Positions 23,328-35,297 of a stretch of DNA of 63,952 nt are shown piece by piece. Position numbers and translations under genes: made by a program. The stretch comes from Rhizoclosmatium globosum (taxonomy: Eukaryota > Chytridiomycota > Chytridiomycetes > Chytridiales > Chytriomycetaceae): NCBI GenBank assembly GCA_002104985.1, contig MCGO01000214.1, forward strand, positions 1 through 63,952, in the 5' to 3' direction. Every line of letters begins with the position of its first letter. The first letter of the stretch is position 1. The notes beneath the pieces are model-generated. The model did no database searches and was not told the origin of the DNA. It worked only from the letters and a program-made list of their open reading frames with translations.

Positions 23328-26300
23328 ATGTGGGTTGAACGCGTCGTTGACGGAAGCTACAGTGTCACTGCAGCACACACGGTATACAACATTTTGGCGG
23401 CCGCGAACAAGGAGGACGGATCAGTCTCGATTCTCTCTGAGGAGCACGGTTTGACATTTTCCCGCCTTACTGTAGGTCAATACTGACAGACCATTAGGAT
23501 CGACAATCCTGAGCACTTCTGCGCAGCATAGAGAAGCACATGTGGTTAAATTGCATTGGCATCCTTCGAAAAGACTCTTGGCAGTTGGATGGTCAGCTGG
23601 TATTCACGTCCGGTTTTTCCAAACCCCATTGACTGATCTATCTTCGTGACATTTTAGGAACTGTTGGAGTATGGTCAGACACTGAAGAGATCCTTCGAGA
23701 GGGTACATCTCATACAACGAACATCACCTGTTTGGAATGGAATTCTACAGGGACGCGTTTAATATCCTGTGACGAGGTTCTTCAATACTATTCGGTTAAA
23801 TCATTGATTCTAATCGATTGATATGTAGGAAGGGGAAGTCGTTGTTTGGAAAGTTGATGTTCGAGGAAAGATCAATTCGTTATGTCATTATCGGCTGAAG
23901 GGACCAGTATCACAATGTTCTTTTCGAAGATCCTCGGCTAAAACCGAGAACAAGTTAAGTAAACTATGTTTCTTGGCCTGTCTTTCTGACTCGGCTCCAT
24001 AGAATCCCAGAATGTTCATCCTTCTTTCTCACCCTCGCCTCACTCGGCAAAATCTTTTACGCAGACGATATGGGTCGCTGCTCCGAATCTATCGCCACCT
24101 CTAAAATCCTCTCCTTCAAACTCTTTGACTCGAAGGATCAGATTGCGCTCATCACGCATGATCTCGTTTATTCGCAGTACTCTCTCTCGCCGGATGGTAA
24201 AATGAACTTGGAAACGGAAGTGAAGATCAGTACTGCAGGATTCAACGATCCCAAAAGTCTGCGTGTTGCTTGGGTTGACGATAATGGCGTAATTGCAATT
24301 GTGTCGGGAGGATCTAAAATTCGTGTGTTGGATGTTGTAAACGAAGAGAGCACGATGCTTCATGTAGTATGTGATTTTTCGTTGGAGTTATGTCTCTAAA
24401 AATTGTTGGATAGCTAAGAAGAAACGTCGATTACGTCATCGTATACTGTCCGCAAGAAGCATGCTTTGTGGTAAGTCAGGAAATAAGGGTGTGAATATGC
24501 GTTTTAAATAGATGTATAGCGAGTAATTCAAGTGGATCTTGTTATCTCTGGAAATATCATCTTGCTCCTCAACAAAAGATGAAAGGAAAGATGGATTGGA
24601 TTCATTATCGCAAAGATGGCAAATGCTGGTGTCTTTGTCAGTCGAGGAGTCCGTTGAATCCATAATTTGGGGTAAGGTTTTGAGGAGAAGCTGGCAAGGT
24701 TATTCAGTTGAGAACTAGGGGGATCTGGAACCTCTTTAATCGTCAGGACCAAATCATATCTTAAAATCTTCGAAGAGGAAAAGGTTTGTTGCGCGACCTA
24801 TCAAGGCTACTCCATTTTGCAGTTGTCCGCCTCTGTTCTTCGTATTTTCAAGGGAGATGTAAGATTGGCTTGATAAAATAACACTTGACTGAAATTCATC
24901 AGTCGATTCTTGAAATTGACGTTCAGGAGAAGGTTAAAAAGGTTGCAATCTCTGCAAGTATCTTTGTTGTGTCGACAGGAACTAATCTGCAAATTTTGAC
25001 TTCCCTGAAGGTTTGGTTGTCCGTCACTATCAATATACTAAATGATGGCTTCCAGATTTGAGCTCAGCGCGACTTCAGAGTGCGGTTAACTCTGATTCGA
25101 ACTTGATTTGTGTGGATGGCCAGTCCATCTTTGCAGCGTACTCTCAAAAGTAGACATTTTTAATATGACTGGCTCTTTGAAAAATACAATCAACGTGGGA
25201 AATCGGGATGGGACTATTCGCTTTATGGCTTCTTCAAACAACGTGATTGCGATTGTAAGAATGGTCTTAACTAGATGAGAAGCTTATTCTTTGATGTTTA
25301 GATCACTTCAAAAGATATCTTGAAAGTATACGACCTCTCCAAAGAGAACCCCGCTTCATAACGTCCAAGTCCTCTCAGTGAGTTTCTGCTTTAAACCTTT
25401 CATTTGATTATTTGACGCATTATTCACTACTCAGAGACAGTGTCCCTAATCTCAAAGTAATACAATCTATGGCTTTGAACAAGACAGGAACGCTGGTGGC
25501 GTATACAGGAATCGCTGAGTCAGAGGAAGCCTGTAATTTCATACTCATCTATAGTTTGGAGAAGGACATGTTCTTCAACTATGATATGCGCGACTTCAAT
25601 TCGAATGTGAGAGAAAGTCTGCGATTTCTTGTACTAAGAGAGTATTCTAGCCTGTGTCTATCAGTTGGGGATGTGTCGATCAAAGAATCCTCGTTTGTGA
25701 AACAAGCAACGATGAAGTGAGTTGATCCAAGTTTTAGAAACTGCACTCAATGATTTTTTCAGATATTTACATTCTTTGTTTCCTACGATCAAGGAATTCT
25801 ATTTCACGACAGATATGTCAAACCTCACGACGTTGGATCCCTTATTGGAGTGTCAATGCCGTATCATTATTTTACCTCCGTAAGCTATTGTGGAATTCAG
25901 ACTTCTTTGACAACAGTAACTTAGGCTCCGAATGCACCAACCACGTCAATCGTGATAAAACCTGCAACCGATTTTATTGGTATCGAGAATGCGGATCCAC
26001 AAGTAGTTTCTGCAATTATTGAGTTTTGTTATCAAGTAGATATCGATAACGTCGATGAGGCGTTTAAGGTACTGAAATGGTGAATGAATTCAAACTCATC
26101 CGTTTTCCAAGGCTTTAAACAAGATTGAAAACGAGCGAGTTTGGAAAAACTTAGCCAAAATCTGTGTCAAAAAGCGCAGAGTAGATGTGGCGACGGTTTG
26201 TCTGGCTAATATCAAACACGCGAAGGCGGTTGGGGCTCTACGTCGAGTTGAAAGCGAAGGTTCCGTTGATCTCAAAGCAGCCATATTGGCAAGCTTCTTA

Positions 26301-28498
26301 GGTCAGTATTTTAGTAATGACACCGTTAAATAGGTTAACACCCTCTTCAGATATGACGGAAGAAGTCGAAGAGATATACGAGAAAGCGAAGCGATTTGAT
26401 CTGCTCAACATCTACTATCAAGATTGTGGACAATGGGAAATGGCCCTCGAAGTCGCGACTACTCGTGATCGAATCAATCTCAAAACAACATACGTCAAGT
26501 TTGGTCGATATCTGATGGATATTGGTGACAGAAGTGGAGCCATAGCGGCATTTGAGAAGGGTCAGGCTCTTTGGTATGTCAATTTATACCAATAATCAAT
26601 AATTGACAACCTGAAACAGCTCTCAGGTGCCGCCTCAGATCTTCAACTCCGAAATGGAACTTAAGTCGTACGCCATTGACACGAGAGACAAGGTACGCAC
26701 CGACATTATTCAGTTTCACGATGTCTAATAGTCTTTTATAGAGCTTGAAAAAATGGTGGGCACAGTATGAGGAGAGCAGAGGAAACCTTGCCGACGCCCT
26801 CAAATTCTATGACGAATGTGGTGACAGCTTGTCTATTGTTCGACTTCATTGTGCAAATGGACGGATCGGAAAGGCGATTGAGCTTTCCAACAAGTCGAAT
26901 AACCCAGCTGCGGCGTATCACATTGCCAGATACTATGAACGTGAAAATAAGGTGAATTTCAATGCTGACTTCGCTCTTCTAATCGCTGTTCTTTAGATTG
27001 CCGACGCAATCGAGTTTTATGGACAAGCCAAATGCTATACTCAAGCCATTCGCCTTGCAAAAGAACATAATTTGATTAATCAACTCATAAATTTAGCCCT
27101 GCAGGGAACTGAGGATTCGATGTTGGATGTTGCGAAGTAGGTTTTCTGCGCGAAACAAATGCCATTTAAACGAAATACAGTTACTTGGAAGCAACTGGCG
27201 CCAATCTAGACAAAGCCATTACTCTCTACCATCGCGCAGGCCAAACTTCTAAAGCCATTGACCTGTGCTTCCAAACACGAGAATTTCATGTCTTGGACGA
27301 ACTTGGTGAGCCCTCTTATGTTTATGATTCAAAACGCATTAACTTATTTTTCAATTAAATAACAGCATCAAGTCTTGGCCCTAAAAGCGACCCCGAGCTT
27401 CTCTCAAAATGTGCTCGTTTCTTTATTGAGAACGAACAATACGAACATGCTGTAGCTTTACTTACAACTGCACGTCAATACCGCGAAGCATTATCGCTAT
27501 GCATTGCGAAGAACATCACTTTGACTGAAGACTTGGTAGACCGACTGGGTGGATCTGGAGATGACAGTGATGCCGATCCTGAGTTCTTGAACAGAGTTGC
27601 AGAGTTGTGTATGCAGCAGAAGTCTTATCATTTGGCCTGTAAGAAGTTTTCGCAGGTACTCAACAATCTTTTGATTATCTGTTTGTGCTAACCTAACATA
27701 TGAACAGGCGGGAGACAAGGTGAAGGCCATGAAATGTCTCCTCCGTTCCAACGATGTCGAACGGATCATCTTCTTTGCCAGTTACGTGAAACAAAGCTTT
27801 CCTATAATTAGGTTACTAAAGCTTGTCCTGAACAGACGTATCCGGCCCAAAGCAAAAAGAAATCTATGTCATTGCCGCAAACTTCCTCCAAACTCTCGAC
27901 TGGCGCTCCAACGCAAACGTCATGAAATCCATCATCACCTTCTACACAAAGTCACGCGCCTTCGAGTCTCTCGCTGCGTTCTACGACTCATGCTGTCAAG
28001 TCGAAATCGATGAGTACCAGAACTACGAGAAAGCTCTCGGTGCTTTGAAAGAAAGCGCGAAATGTTTGAGCAAAGCGCCAGAGAGTCCTGCTGTTGAGGA
28101 GAAAGTCCGGGCTTTGGTGGCGAGGATCGCGTATTTGGAAACGTTTGTGCAAGCGAGGGCGAGTAATGATCCTCGCGAGATGCTTGAGATTTGTGATCAT
28201 TTGTTGAGTGAAAGCGGGATTGATGTAAGAGGATTCCAGTTTATTCCATTACGTGAATCTTATGATATCGTTGTAGCGCGCTGTTCGAGTTGGTGACATT
28301 TTTGCTCTTATGATTGAAACTCATTACTCGCACGAAAATATGGAAAAAGCTAGGCAATTGTTGGGAGAAATGCAGGCACGAATCTCGTCGATGAACCTCG
28401 AATACTATTTGGACGCAAGTATTTTGAGGTCGTTGAGAAACTCGGATCCTAATTTACAGCAGCAACGTGGTGAAGATGAGATTGAGGAAGATTATTGA
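23328..28498 (+). CDS. IFT140: Intraflagellar transport protein IFT140 homologue (IFT-A)
   Basis: A many-exon gene. The N-terminal half holds WD-type blades (TNITCLEWNSTGTRLISCDE, then EGEVVVWKVD); the C-terminal half is TPR/solenoid. Diagnostic IFT140 stretches are RFDLLNIYYQDCGQWEMAL, WWAQYEESRGNLADALKFY, MKCLLRSNDVERIIFFASY, ITFYTKSRAFESLAAFY and CCQVEIDEYQNYEKALGAL. IFT140 is a core IFT-A subunit for retrograde transport in cilia and flagella, so the organism should build a flagellum (zoospores). A reading-frame change near 24620 may be a missed intron or a sequence error. The N-terminal exons before 23540 are less sure. The stop is 54 bases from the stop of the convergent DPY-30 gene. 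Confidence 0.9.
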
Positions 28499-28551
28499 TC
28501 AAAATGAGTTGTTTTTCAAATAGACTGATGGAATTTCGCGTTTATTCTTCT

Positions 28552-28851
28552 CTATCCACTTTTGATATTTGTGCTGTTTTTGAGAAGGAAGAGACCAAGG
28601 TACTCTGTCGGGTTCTGTGGCCTGTAAATCTTCTTGAACACAAAGAAAAGAATCAATATCCAATGTTCTTCTCACCTTTCTTTTGCGACGCTTTTCAAAC
28701 CTTCAATCAAAATCGGAATAACTGTTTGATCCAAATAAGTTCTTGGTGGGAGGGCTGGTACAGGTGGCTTGGTGAACAACGCGTCTTTTTCAGCTTGCAC
28801 AGCATCGATCAACGCTTTGGTTAATCCAGCGGCTTCTGGCGTCTTTGGCAT
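28552..28851 (-). CDS. DPY-30 domain small protein
   Basis: Two exons (28851-28676 and 28621-28552) join over a 54-nt intron. The protein is about 80 residues: MPKTPEAAGL, a short linker, then the Dpy-30 motif YLDQTVIPILIEGLKSVAKE, RPQNPTEYLGLFLLKN and a short tail. Dpy-30 dimers dock on amphipathic helices in COMPASS histone methyltransferase complexes and in flagellar radial spokes. The tail-to-tail position next to IFT140 does not decide between these. The start is taken at the ATG giving MPKTP, since upstream codons lack ATG. Confidence 0.88.
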
Positions 28852-28987
28852 TTGGGGAGGGGTTGTTGGTTTTTGAGAGATTTGCAACAAAATTATTATA
28901 TATTTATTATTGAATGAAGTTCAGCATTAAAGCAAGTAAGCTTTTTCCTACGTTCAGGGAACCCTTTTTTTATCAAATACAACTAAT

Positions 28988-29311
28988 TCAATGCTTGCCA
29001 CGATTCTTGCTCAATGCAGCTTCAACAATCGGACAATGCCCACTCCCGCCACACACCTGACAATGATGGCTTTTTCCTTTATCATTACTTGCATTATCCC
29101 CAGGAACGATAAAGTCGGCGGTCACAATCGCGCCACAGGAATGGCACTTTGATCCAACATCTCCACGACAGTATCCAGCAAAGCGACGACCGCATGAACA
29201 CGTGAGCCAGCCGATTCCAGTGGGTTTCGCAAGTGGAAGAGGTGGACGAGTTTTGGAACACCTTTTACATACGTTGTTTGTCTGACCTCCCCACCAGTGT
29301 TTCCACAGCAT
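28988..29311 (-). CDS. Cysteine-rich zinc protein, Shiftless (C19orf66)-like
   Basis: About 107 residues with CxxC pairs: CKRCSKTRPPLP, TCSCGRRFAGYCRGD, SKCHSCGAIV and a final HHCQVCGGSGHC. Spacing and the WL-CxCGxxFxG pattern resemble the zinc region of Shiftless-like proteins. That assignment is tentative. The open frame starts at an ATG giving MLWKHWW, but the sequence just upstream suggests that a first exon carrying another Cys pair may exist. Function in fungi is unknown. Confidence 0.5.
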   Translation of the reverse strand: MLWKHWWGGQTNNVCKRCSKTRPPLPLAKPTGIGWLTCSCGRRFAGYCRGDVGSKCHSCGAIVTADFIVPGDNASNDKGKSHHCQVCGGSGHCPIVEAALSKNRGKH

Positions 29312-29492
29312 TAATACTGTTCACATACAGACTTGTTGAGGGCTTCAAGGTAATCCATTTCAACGTCTTGTAAAGTGAATTCAGCTATCGAAGTGGCGAA
29401 GTGGTGTTTGTTTGGATTTTGCTTGGTTTACACCCACTCGTATAAATTACATTTATTTCTCCTCCAAAAAACCGCGAAACAGATTTACCACC

Positions 29493-31109
29493 CTAATCAA
29501 ACTGCAACTTCTTTGTACAAATCTCATACACCATCCTCCTCCGAATATACCCCATAACATTCTGGCTAAAATCAAACTCCGCCTCTCTCGCAATATACTC
29601 TGCATACATACACGTGAAGACACCACAATCATATCCATTCAATTGTCCAGGAATGTCCGGTGGGCAGTAGTCCGACCACCCCGTGAAATCAAAAGGCTTT
29701 TTCCTTTTGTCGAGGGACTCGGCGTCTAGGTATTTTCGGTACACGTCTTTGACGCGGTTGGAGCCGTGGAGGGAGTCGTAGAATTCTATTCGCTTTTTTT
29801 TGAAGTTTATGGCGGAGCATGTCCAGTGCATGCCGAGGTGGACGGGTATGATTACGTAGTCGAGGGCGAAGAGGTCGAACTGATGATTAGTTGGGTGTTA
29901 GGATGATGAGTGCGTAAATTATTTAGAAAAATACCTTTTTCGTCCATCGCCGAACGCGGTCGTATCCTTGTTGACACAAAGTTGTGTAAAAGAATGTGTT
30001 GAAGAAATGGATCTTTGGGTATTGGTCAGGGTGACGTTGTGCACGATCCATAAGCATGGATCCGTAAAAGTTTATAACCTGCGTGATTTTGTTTTAATAT
30101 ACCGTTGGAGGTGGTTGGGATAATTACTTCATCGTTTAACCAAGTTCCTGGTGACAATGTTTTAATGTCGTCTCGAGTCAAATCGACGTTGAAGCCAGAG
30201 ACCACAGGGTTTGGACCACGTGAGAACGCTTTGTTGATCTATTCGGTTCTTGATTAGTTCTTTCACTTCTCGCCTTATTGAGGCTCACAATCTCTTCGGC
30301 TTGAGCGGATAGTTTTGGGAATGGATCTGGTTTCGCCTTTGATAAACAATAGTCAATTATCAAGAACCAAATCAATTTCCAAGGGAAACAAAAGAGCTTA
30401 AATAGTACCGCTTTTGCAATTTCCAAGAGTCGTAATCGTTCAATCTGTAGGTATTATTCGAAGAATCGGTCACTTCATTTCCTTATAAGATTTGACGATA
30501 CGGACCTCTGCATCACGTTCAGTATTTTTCGCAATCATACTTTGCAGGAAAGGTGATTCCGCCAGAGGACTTTTGAGTAATGGCTTTGGAGTTCTGGACG
30601 AACAAGAGTCAGACCAGGCCAAGAGTATTACCCACTATTGAATAATTTGTCTCTTACACCATGATATCCTGAAGTCTCAATCTGATGGCATCAATATCAT
30701 TTGCAAGTGTTGAAGTTTGCCTACAGTTCGAGCAAGAGTGAACAACAGTCAGCAACCAATCAACTCCGAATAAAGACACAAATCAAGTACTTTGCGGGTG
30801 TTCCAGGTGTCGACGTCGCTGTAGTTTCCAGGTTAGGCATCACCAATTCAACCAGTTCAACCAATCCACCAACAAACACAAACAACCACAAACCATCCAT
30901 CTTCGAAACAGCCTCAAATAGACAGCGAGCGAGTCAAAGTTTGTTGTGTTTGGAACTTTGACGTTGTTCATTTGAAGATCGAATCGACTTGTTTCGACCA
31001 GGTCCATCGATTCAACGGCCTCGTTGTCGCTGTCACTTTCACTATCGCTTTCTTCGGAAAGTGCGTGGCCGTGGCGCGTGAACATGTTGGCGAGTTGGTG
31101 CACCGACAT
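29493..31109 (-). CDS. Ulp1/SENP-type SUMO protease (peptidase C48)
   Basis: Several exons. The N-terminus MSVHQLANMFTRHG is followed by an acidic Ser/Asp stretch; the middle has FPKLSAQAEEIVSLN. The catalytic domain is SRDDIKTLSPGTWLND, then VINFYGSML, HWTCSAINFKKKRIEFYDS and QLNGYDCGVFTCMYAEYI. The His (HW), Asp (YDS), Gln and Cys (DCGVF) of the C48 active site are all visible. The enzyme matures SUMO and removes it from targets, usually at the nuclear envelope. Some internal exon limits between 29880 and 30850 are approximate. Confidence 0.85.
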
Positions 31110-31170
31110 CGTTCGTTGCTTTCTTAATTAATCTGCTTTTTTAAATATCATGAACGGAGAAACCTGAAAT

Positions 31171-32624
31171 CTATTCAATCAAAAACACTTGTGCACTTCC
31201 ATCCTCGCCACACGTCACAAAACTGCGCTCTCCACTGCCTATTGCGAGATCAAGAATTGGCCCGGAATGACCATAGAAGGATCGCTGGTATGTCCCCGTT
31301 CGCAGATCCCATAATCGCACTGTCTTATCCAGTGATGCAGACAGCATTAAAGGTGCGGTTTTGAGGAAATGAGTCTTTGTGATTCCTTTCGGGTGTCGGA
31401 ATGTTGAACGGAGACGCATTGTAGTGATATCCCAGAGCGCGATTGTGCCGTCAATAGAAGCTACTGAACCAACAGGAAGGCTGTGTGTTGAGTTAATATA
31501 CAGTGACGAACAGTCACAAGAAACAACACTTACTGTGTAGAAAATCCACAACTCTCCACACTATCCTCCGCTTTACTCACACTTCCCAACACTTTCCCGC
31601 TTCCCAAATGCACCAAACACGCGCTTCCATCTTGTCCACCTGCGAGAACGACTTGACTTTCCGAGTGTACACCCAAACTTGTGACTGGGTTTCCATTCAG
31701 AAATCGTGCATCTGTAGACTGGAATGTTTGCTTCACAGTTGCTGATTTTGGGTCATAACTGAACAGGTTTCCATCTTCTCCACCCGACACAATGCTCTTT
31801 CCGTCCGGTGTAAACTGACCACACAATACGCTCGCAGAATGGCCAGTGAACACATTCATACATTGACCTGACGGAACAGCCCTGTTTCAAATCCCATTTT
31901 GAAATCAGCTATTTGATATACCCTCCGCCGAAAGCCAAAACGAGACTCACCACATCCATAAAGTCCCATCGCTACTTCCACACAACAGCGCGTTTCCTCG
32001 CGGATGCCAGTTCAACCACGTAACTTCACTGGGCCCATCCAACTCCAGAATCTGGTCGCCTGTTGCAGTCTTGTACACAAACAATCGCCCATCCATGCCT
32101 CCTGTCGCCAAAAACTGCCCATCATGACTGAAACCAGTAGCAATGACAGAATCCGAGTGCGCTATAGTTCTCTGTGTTCAGAGTCTTCCCCCTACACACA
32201 CACACACACAAAACACTCACACGTCAACTGCTTAATCATCTCCGAGGTTTCACTGTTCCACACGAAGCTGGCGTCATCGCCGCCACCCGAAACCACGATT
32301 GAGTCCTGGGAAGGGTGCATTGCGACAGAGTAGACTGGTTCTTTGTGTTGGAAGAAGCCCTGAACGGCGTCGGATCGTTTGAGGCCAATCATAACTTCGT
32401 CGTCTCTGATTTGATTTGATTTGAATCGATTGATTGATTTACTTGTTAGAAAGAGTAGGGTTCTTGACAGGTTGGGCGACGTACCCGGCCTCTTCGTCGT
32501 CTTCGTCTTCCGGATCATCAACGTCGATTGCGTCTTCGTCTTCGTCGTCGTACTCGTCCTGGTCCGAATCGTGGTCCATCACATTGTCAAAGTCGGAATA
32601 GTCGTCGGGATCGCGTGGCGCCAT
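31171..32624 (-). CDS. WD-repeat protein, AAMP / Sqt1 family
   Basis: An acidic N-terminus (MAPRDPDDYSDFDNVMD and a long D/E stretch) precedes about seven WD blades in several exons: HKEPVYSVAMHPSQDSIVVSG, VTWLNWHPRGNALLCGSSDG, MNVFTGHSASVLCGQFTPDG, SVASIDGTIALWDI and SASLDKTVRLWDLRTG. This order and the acidic leader match AAMP and yeast Sqt1, which chaperones ribosomal protein uL16 in 60S assembly. An intron at about 32190 contains a (CA)n run. The end is at 31171 after GEDGSAQVFLIE. Confidence 0.85.
32194..32210 (+). repeat. (CA)n microsatellite
   Basis: About eight CA units within an intron of the AAMP/Sqt1-like gene. Confidence 0.9.
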
Positions 32625-33097
32625 TTCTTGAAGTGTTTACTTTGTGAATGTTCTTTTGTTGAGGATTTGATTTGGGGAAAAAGAAAAAAAAGGGAGAGTA
32701 ACTTTGGGAATAACAACAAATACTTGCAAGGTTCATGGAGTACTGTATGTATGTTTGGAAAGTGACATCCTCTGACATAACCAGGCTTGAGTATCAAGAA
32801 AGGAAAGCAAGTTACTTCACGATTTACAGACAGAACTCGACTCTTTACGTTTTAGTCTTACACGCAATATGGAATTGAAAACATCAAAAATCGAGATCCA
32901 TCACGACCTCTGCACTAGAACAAACACTACTTATGCAAAAAATTTGGTGGCTGTGATGGATGGTGGGGGCGCCGTTGGAAGTTGTATGCAATGTTTGTCT
33001 TTGGAAACGGTGGAGAGCCAAATGGGTCATCAATTTTTCCTGCAATTTTCACCAAGGGGGTTTTGTTTTCTTGCTCGGAAACCACCAATTTTATGAG
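32625..33097. other. Intergenic, probable divergent promoter region
   Basis: About 470 bases between the leftward AAMP-like and rightward glycosyltransferase-like genes. No other gene is visible. Confidence 0.45.
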
Positions 33098-33383
33098 ATG
33101 GTTCGCACCAACCGTCAGCTGTTGACCACTATCATTGTGTTCCTGACACTAGGACTTGTGGTTTTACATCAACTCTCTCTGCGGGTCATTCTCCTCTCCG
33201 AAAGACCAGCACCACCCATTCTTATTTCCCTCACTTCCACTGCCGCTCGTCTGAACTACGAATTGCCACTCACAGTATCATCCCTCATCGCACAGAAGTC
33301 ACTTCCATCACCAGTTGCAATCCACATATACATCCCACACGCAGATCTACAAGCATTTGCCAATTTTTTGACAGCACAACCTA

Positions 33384-33398
33384 CACCGCTAAACCACT
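33384..33398 (+). repeat. Left terminal inverted repeat
   Basis: CACCGCTAAACCACT, perfect complement of 35283-35297. Confidence 0.95.
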
Positions 33399-33419
33399 GC
33401 CACTGAAAATCTGTAGGTC

Positions 33420-33600
33420 TTCAATCGGGATTCCACGGGAAATTTCGGTGGAGATTCTTTGGAATGTTCCACAGGAATTGTTACAGAATGTGCACCCACA
33501 GAATTCTTTCGGAACCAACCACAGGAATTCTGTGGGTATTCCGTCGGTAATCCATGGAGATTCCTCACAGAATTCCCACGGAACGCTGGAGATCCGTGCA
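33420..33600 (+). repeat. Left subterminal repeat array of the TIR element
   Basis: Repeated variants of GGAATTCTGTGGGTATTCCGT-like words in both orientations. The 17-mer TTCTGTGGGTATTCCGT at 33528-33544 recurs in the same orientation at 35110-35126. Such arrays often bind transposase. Confidence 0.75.
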
Positions 33601-33665
33601 TGCCTTCCGCCCCTTTCTTCCTTCCTTCATATCACAAATAATGAGTTATGCATAACAATTGAGGT

Positions 33666-34804
33666 TTATTTGAGAACGAGAAAAAAGACAAAGAGCCACA
33701 AAGACAATGAACTCATCCCTCTCCCTTTGTCCAGACGCAAAGTACTCACTAAAGCAGCCATTCGCACCCAGAGGCCACTATCAGTATGAAAACAGAAGCG
33801 AACGTTACCTTTACCAGAAGTAGCTGCGTAAAGCGTCACATAACGAACCAACTGTTTTGATTTGTTCTTGCCGAATGATTTCTCCACAAAAAGAAGCTGA
33901 CGAAATTTAATGTGTCACGCTATGGCTGTGATGCAAAGAGAAATGAAAACGCTTTTTTAATAGATCAGGAGTGTATCGAACGGTGTGGGACTCCTGCGAG
34001 ATTCGGAATGAGAGTAGTATGAGAGAAGAGGACAATCAACCAAACCTGTAAGTTTTTGGGTTCACAAGCAGCTATACGTATGGGTGCATTAGTTGCAACT
34101 TCATCTCGTTGAGCTGGGCGAATAGGATAGAGCAAGATAACTGTTGAGTACGTGCCTGAATAATTCAGTCGCATGTGTCTAGGAACGCTCATGACAACTT
34201 ACTTGATCAATGAGCACAGCCAGTATTACCGATATCACATTACGCTGTCAGACTGTCGGATTTGAATGCGAAAACTTCTGTGACTGCAATGTTCTTGTTC
34301 GAGACTACTCCTCAAGTTTGCAGCCGTCCTTTGGAAACTGGATTAAATTAGTTCAGTCGGGAAAGAAATCGAAGAAGTGAGGAAGTGAAGTACCTTACTT
34401 CTTCGTGCCATGTCTTGGAGAGAAAGGGTTTGATCCACATTATTATATATTGCGGGCAATGGTGAGGAGCGCTATCTAAATTCCTGAGAATTAATAAAGC
34501 AAATACTGAAAGCCACACCTTGTACCAAAGACAGTTAATCCGCGGTGATGAGCCTTCACATTGTTATTTAAAATGAAAACAAGCAGGAACGGAGGAGTTA
34601 CTCACAAGCAGCCCATTCGATAGATGCGAGACGAAACAATGAACTCTTCGTCCAAAGCACAAGAGACTGGTTGTTTGCAAAGGGTGTTGGACTTTCGGAG
34701 AGGGTTTTGAATGTGTGTTTGAAGAGAAAAAGCGCAGAGGAAGATGAGTAAATCCTTTGCAAAAGACCCGACAATGGATGGGAATTGTCTTCGAGTTTAT
34801 GCAA
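33666..34804 (-). CDS. Possible intron-containing cargo gene inside the TIR element
   Basis: On the minus strand several short exon-like segments have good splice signals: one near 34610-34804 (TLSESPTPFANNQSLVLW), one near 34060-34190 (MRLNYSGTYSTVILLYPIRP), one near 33810-33905 (VEKSFGKNKSKQLVRYVTLY) and a last one ending in a hydrophobic tail (SSLSLWLFVFFLVLK). The last two join over a 60-nt GT-AG intron. No family is recognised, and no transposase motif is seen. It could be a captured host gene fragment. Exon connections other than the last are uncertain. Confidence 0.35.
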
Positions 34805-35089
34805 AAATAATTTGTGACAAAGTGACTGTGAAGGGGTTATGGATGTTGGGAATTAATGCAGCATTCAACAGCAACATGCGTCCTTTGTGGCGCTTGGCAT
34901 TTGTCAATGGATCTTGTAAACATACCTTGAATCTGCCTTCAATAACATAAAACTATTTTATAGTCTTCAAATATTAGCTGCAGACAAGTATTTAAGCTTC
35001 CACTTTTGCATTCGGAGAATCTGGTTCATCTGGGAGGGATCTGGTCTTCCAGTTAAATGGTGGCGGGAACAAACCCTGGTCATGCACCT

Positions 35090-35282
35090 TTTAGAGGAGA
35101 TATTGGTGGTTCTGTGGGTATTCCGTGGGAATTTCCTGTGGAACGTCCCAAAGAACATACTTTTGGCATTCCTACGGAACGTTCCTACGGAATGAACACA
35201 GAACGAAATTCTGTCGGAATTCAATGTAGATTTACGACAGAATACCTGTAGAACACCCATTCTGTTGGTATTCCACAGAAAT
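35090..35282 (+). repeat. Right subterminal repeat array of the TIR element
   Basis: Many short words of the form ATTCCNNNGGAA(T), partly palindromic, related to the left array. Confidence 0.75.
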
Positions 35283-35297
35283 AGTGGTTTAGCGGTG
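35283..35297 (-). repeat. Right terminal inverted repeat
   Basis: AGTGGTTTAGCGGTG, perfect complement of the left end; flanked by the second TA. Confidence 0.95.

Larger units (their letters stand above)
33384..35297. mobile_element. DNA transposon with 15-bp TIRs and TA target duplication
   Basis: A 1914-bp insert lies between TA dinucleotides at 33382-33383 and 35298-35299. Its ends are perfect 15-bp inverted repeats (CACCGCTAAACCACT and its complement). Long, imperfect subterminal repeats follow inside both ends. TA duplication and short TIRs are typical of Tc1/mariner-like families, but no DDE/D transposase is visible, so it is probably non-autonomous. Clean restoration of the host frame implies a recent insertion. 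Confidence 0.88.
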
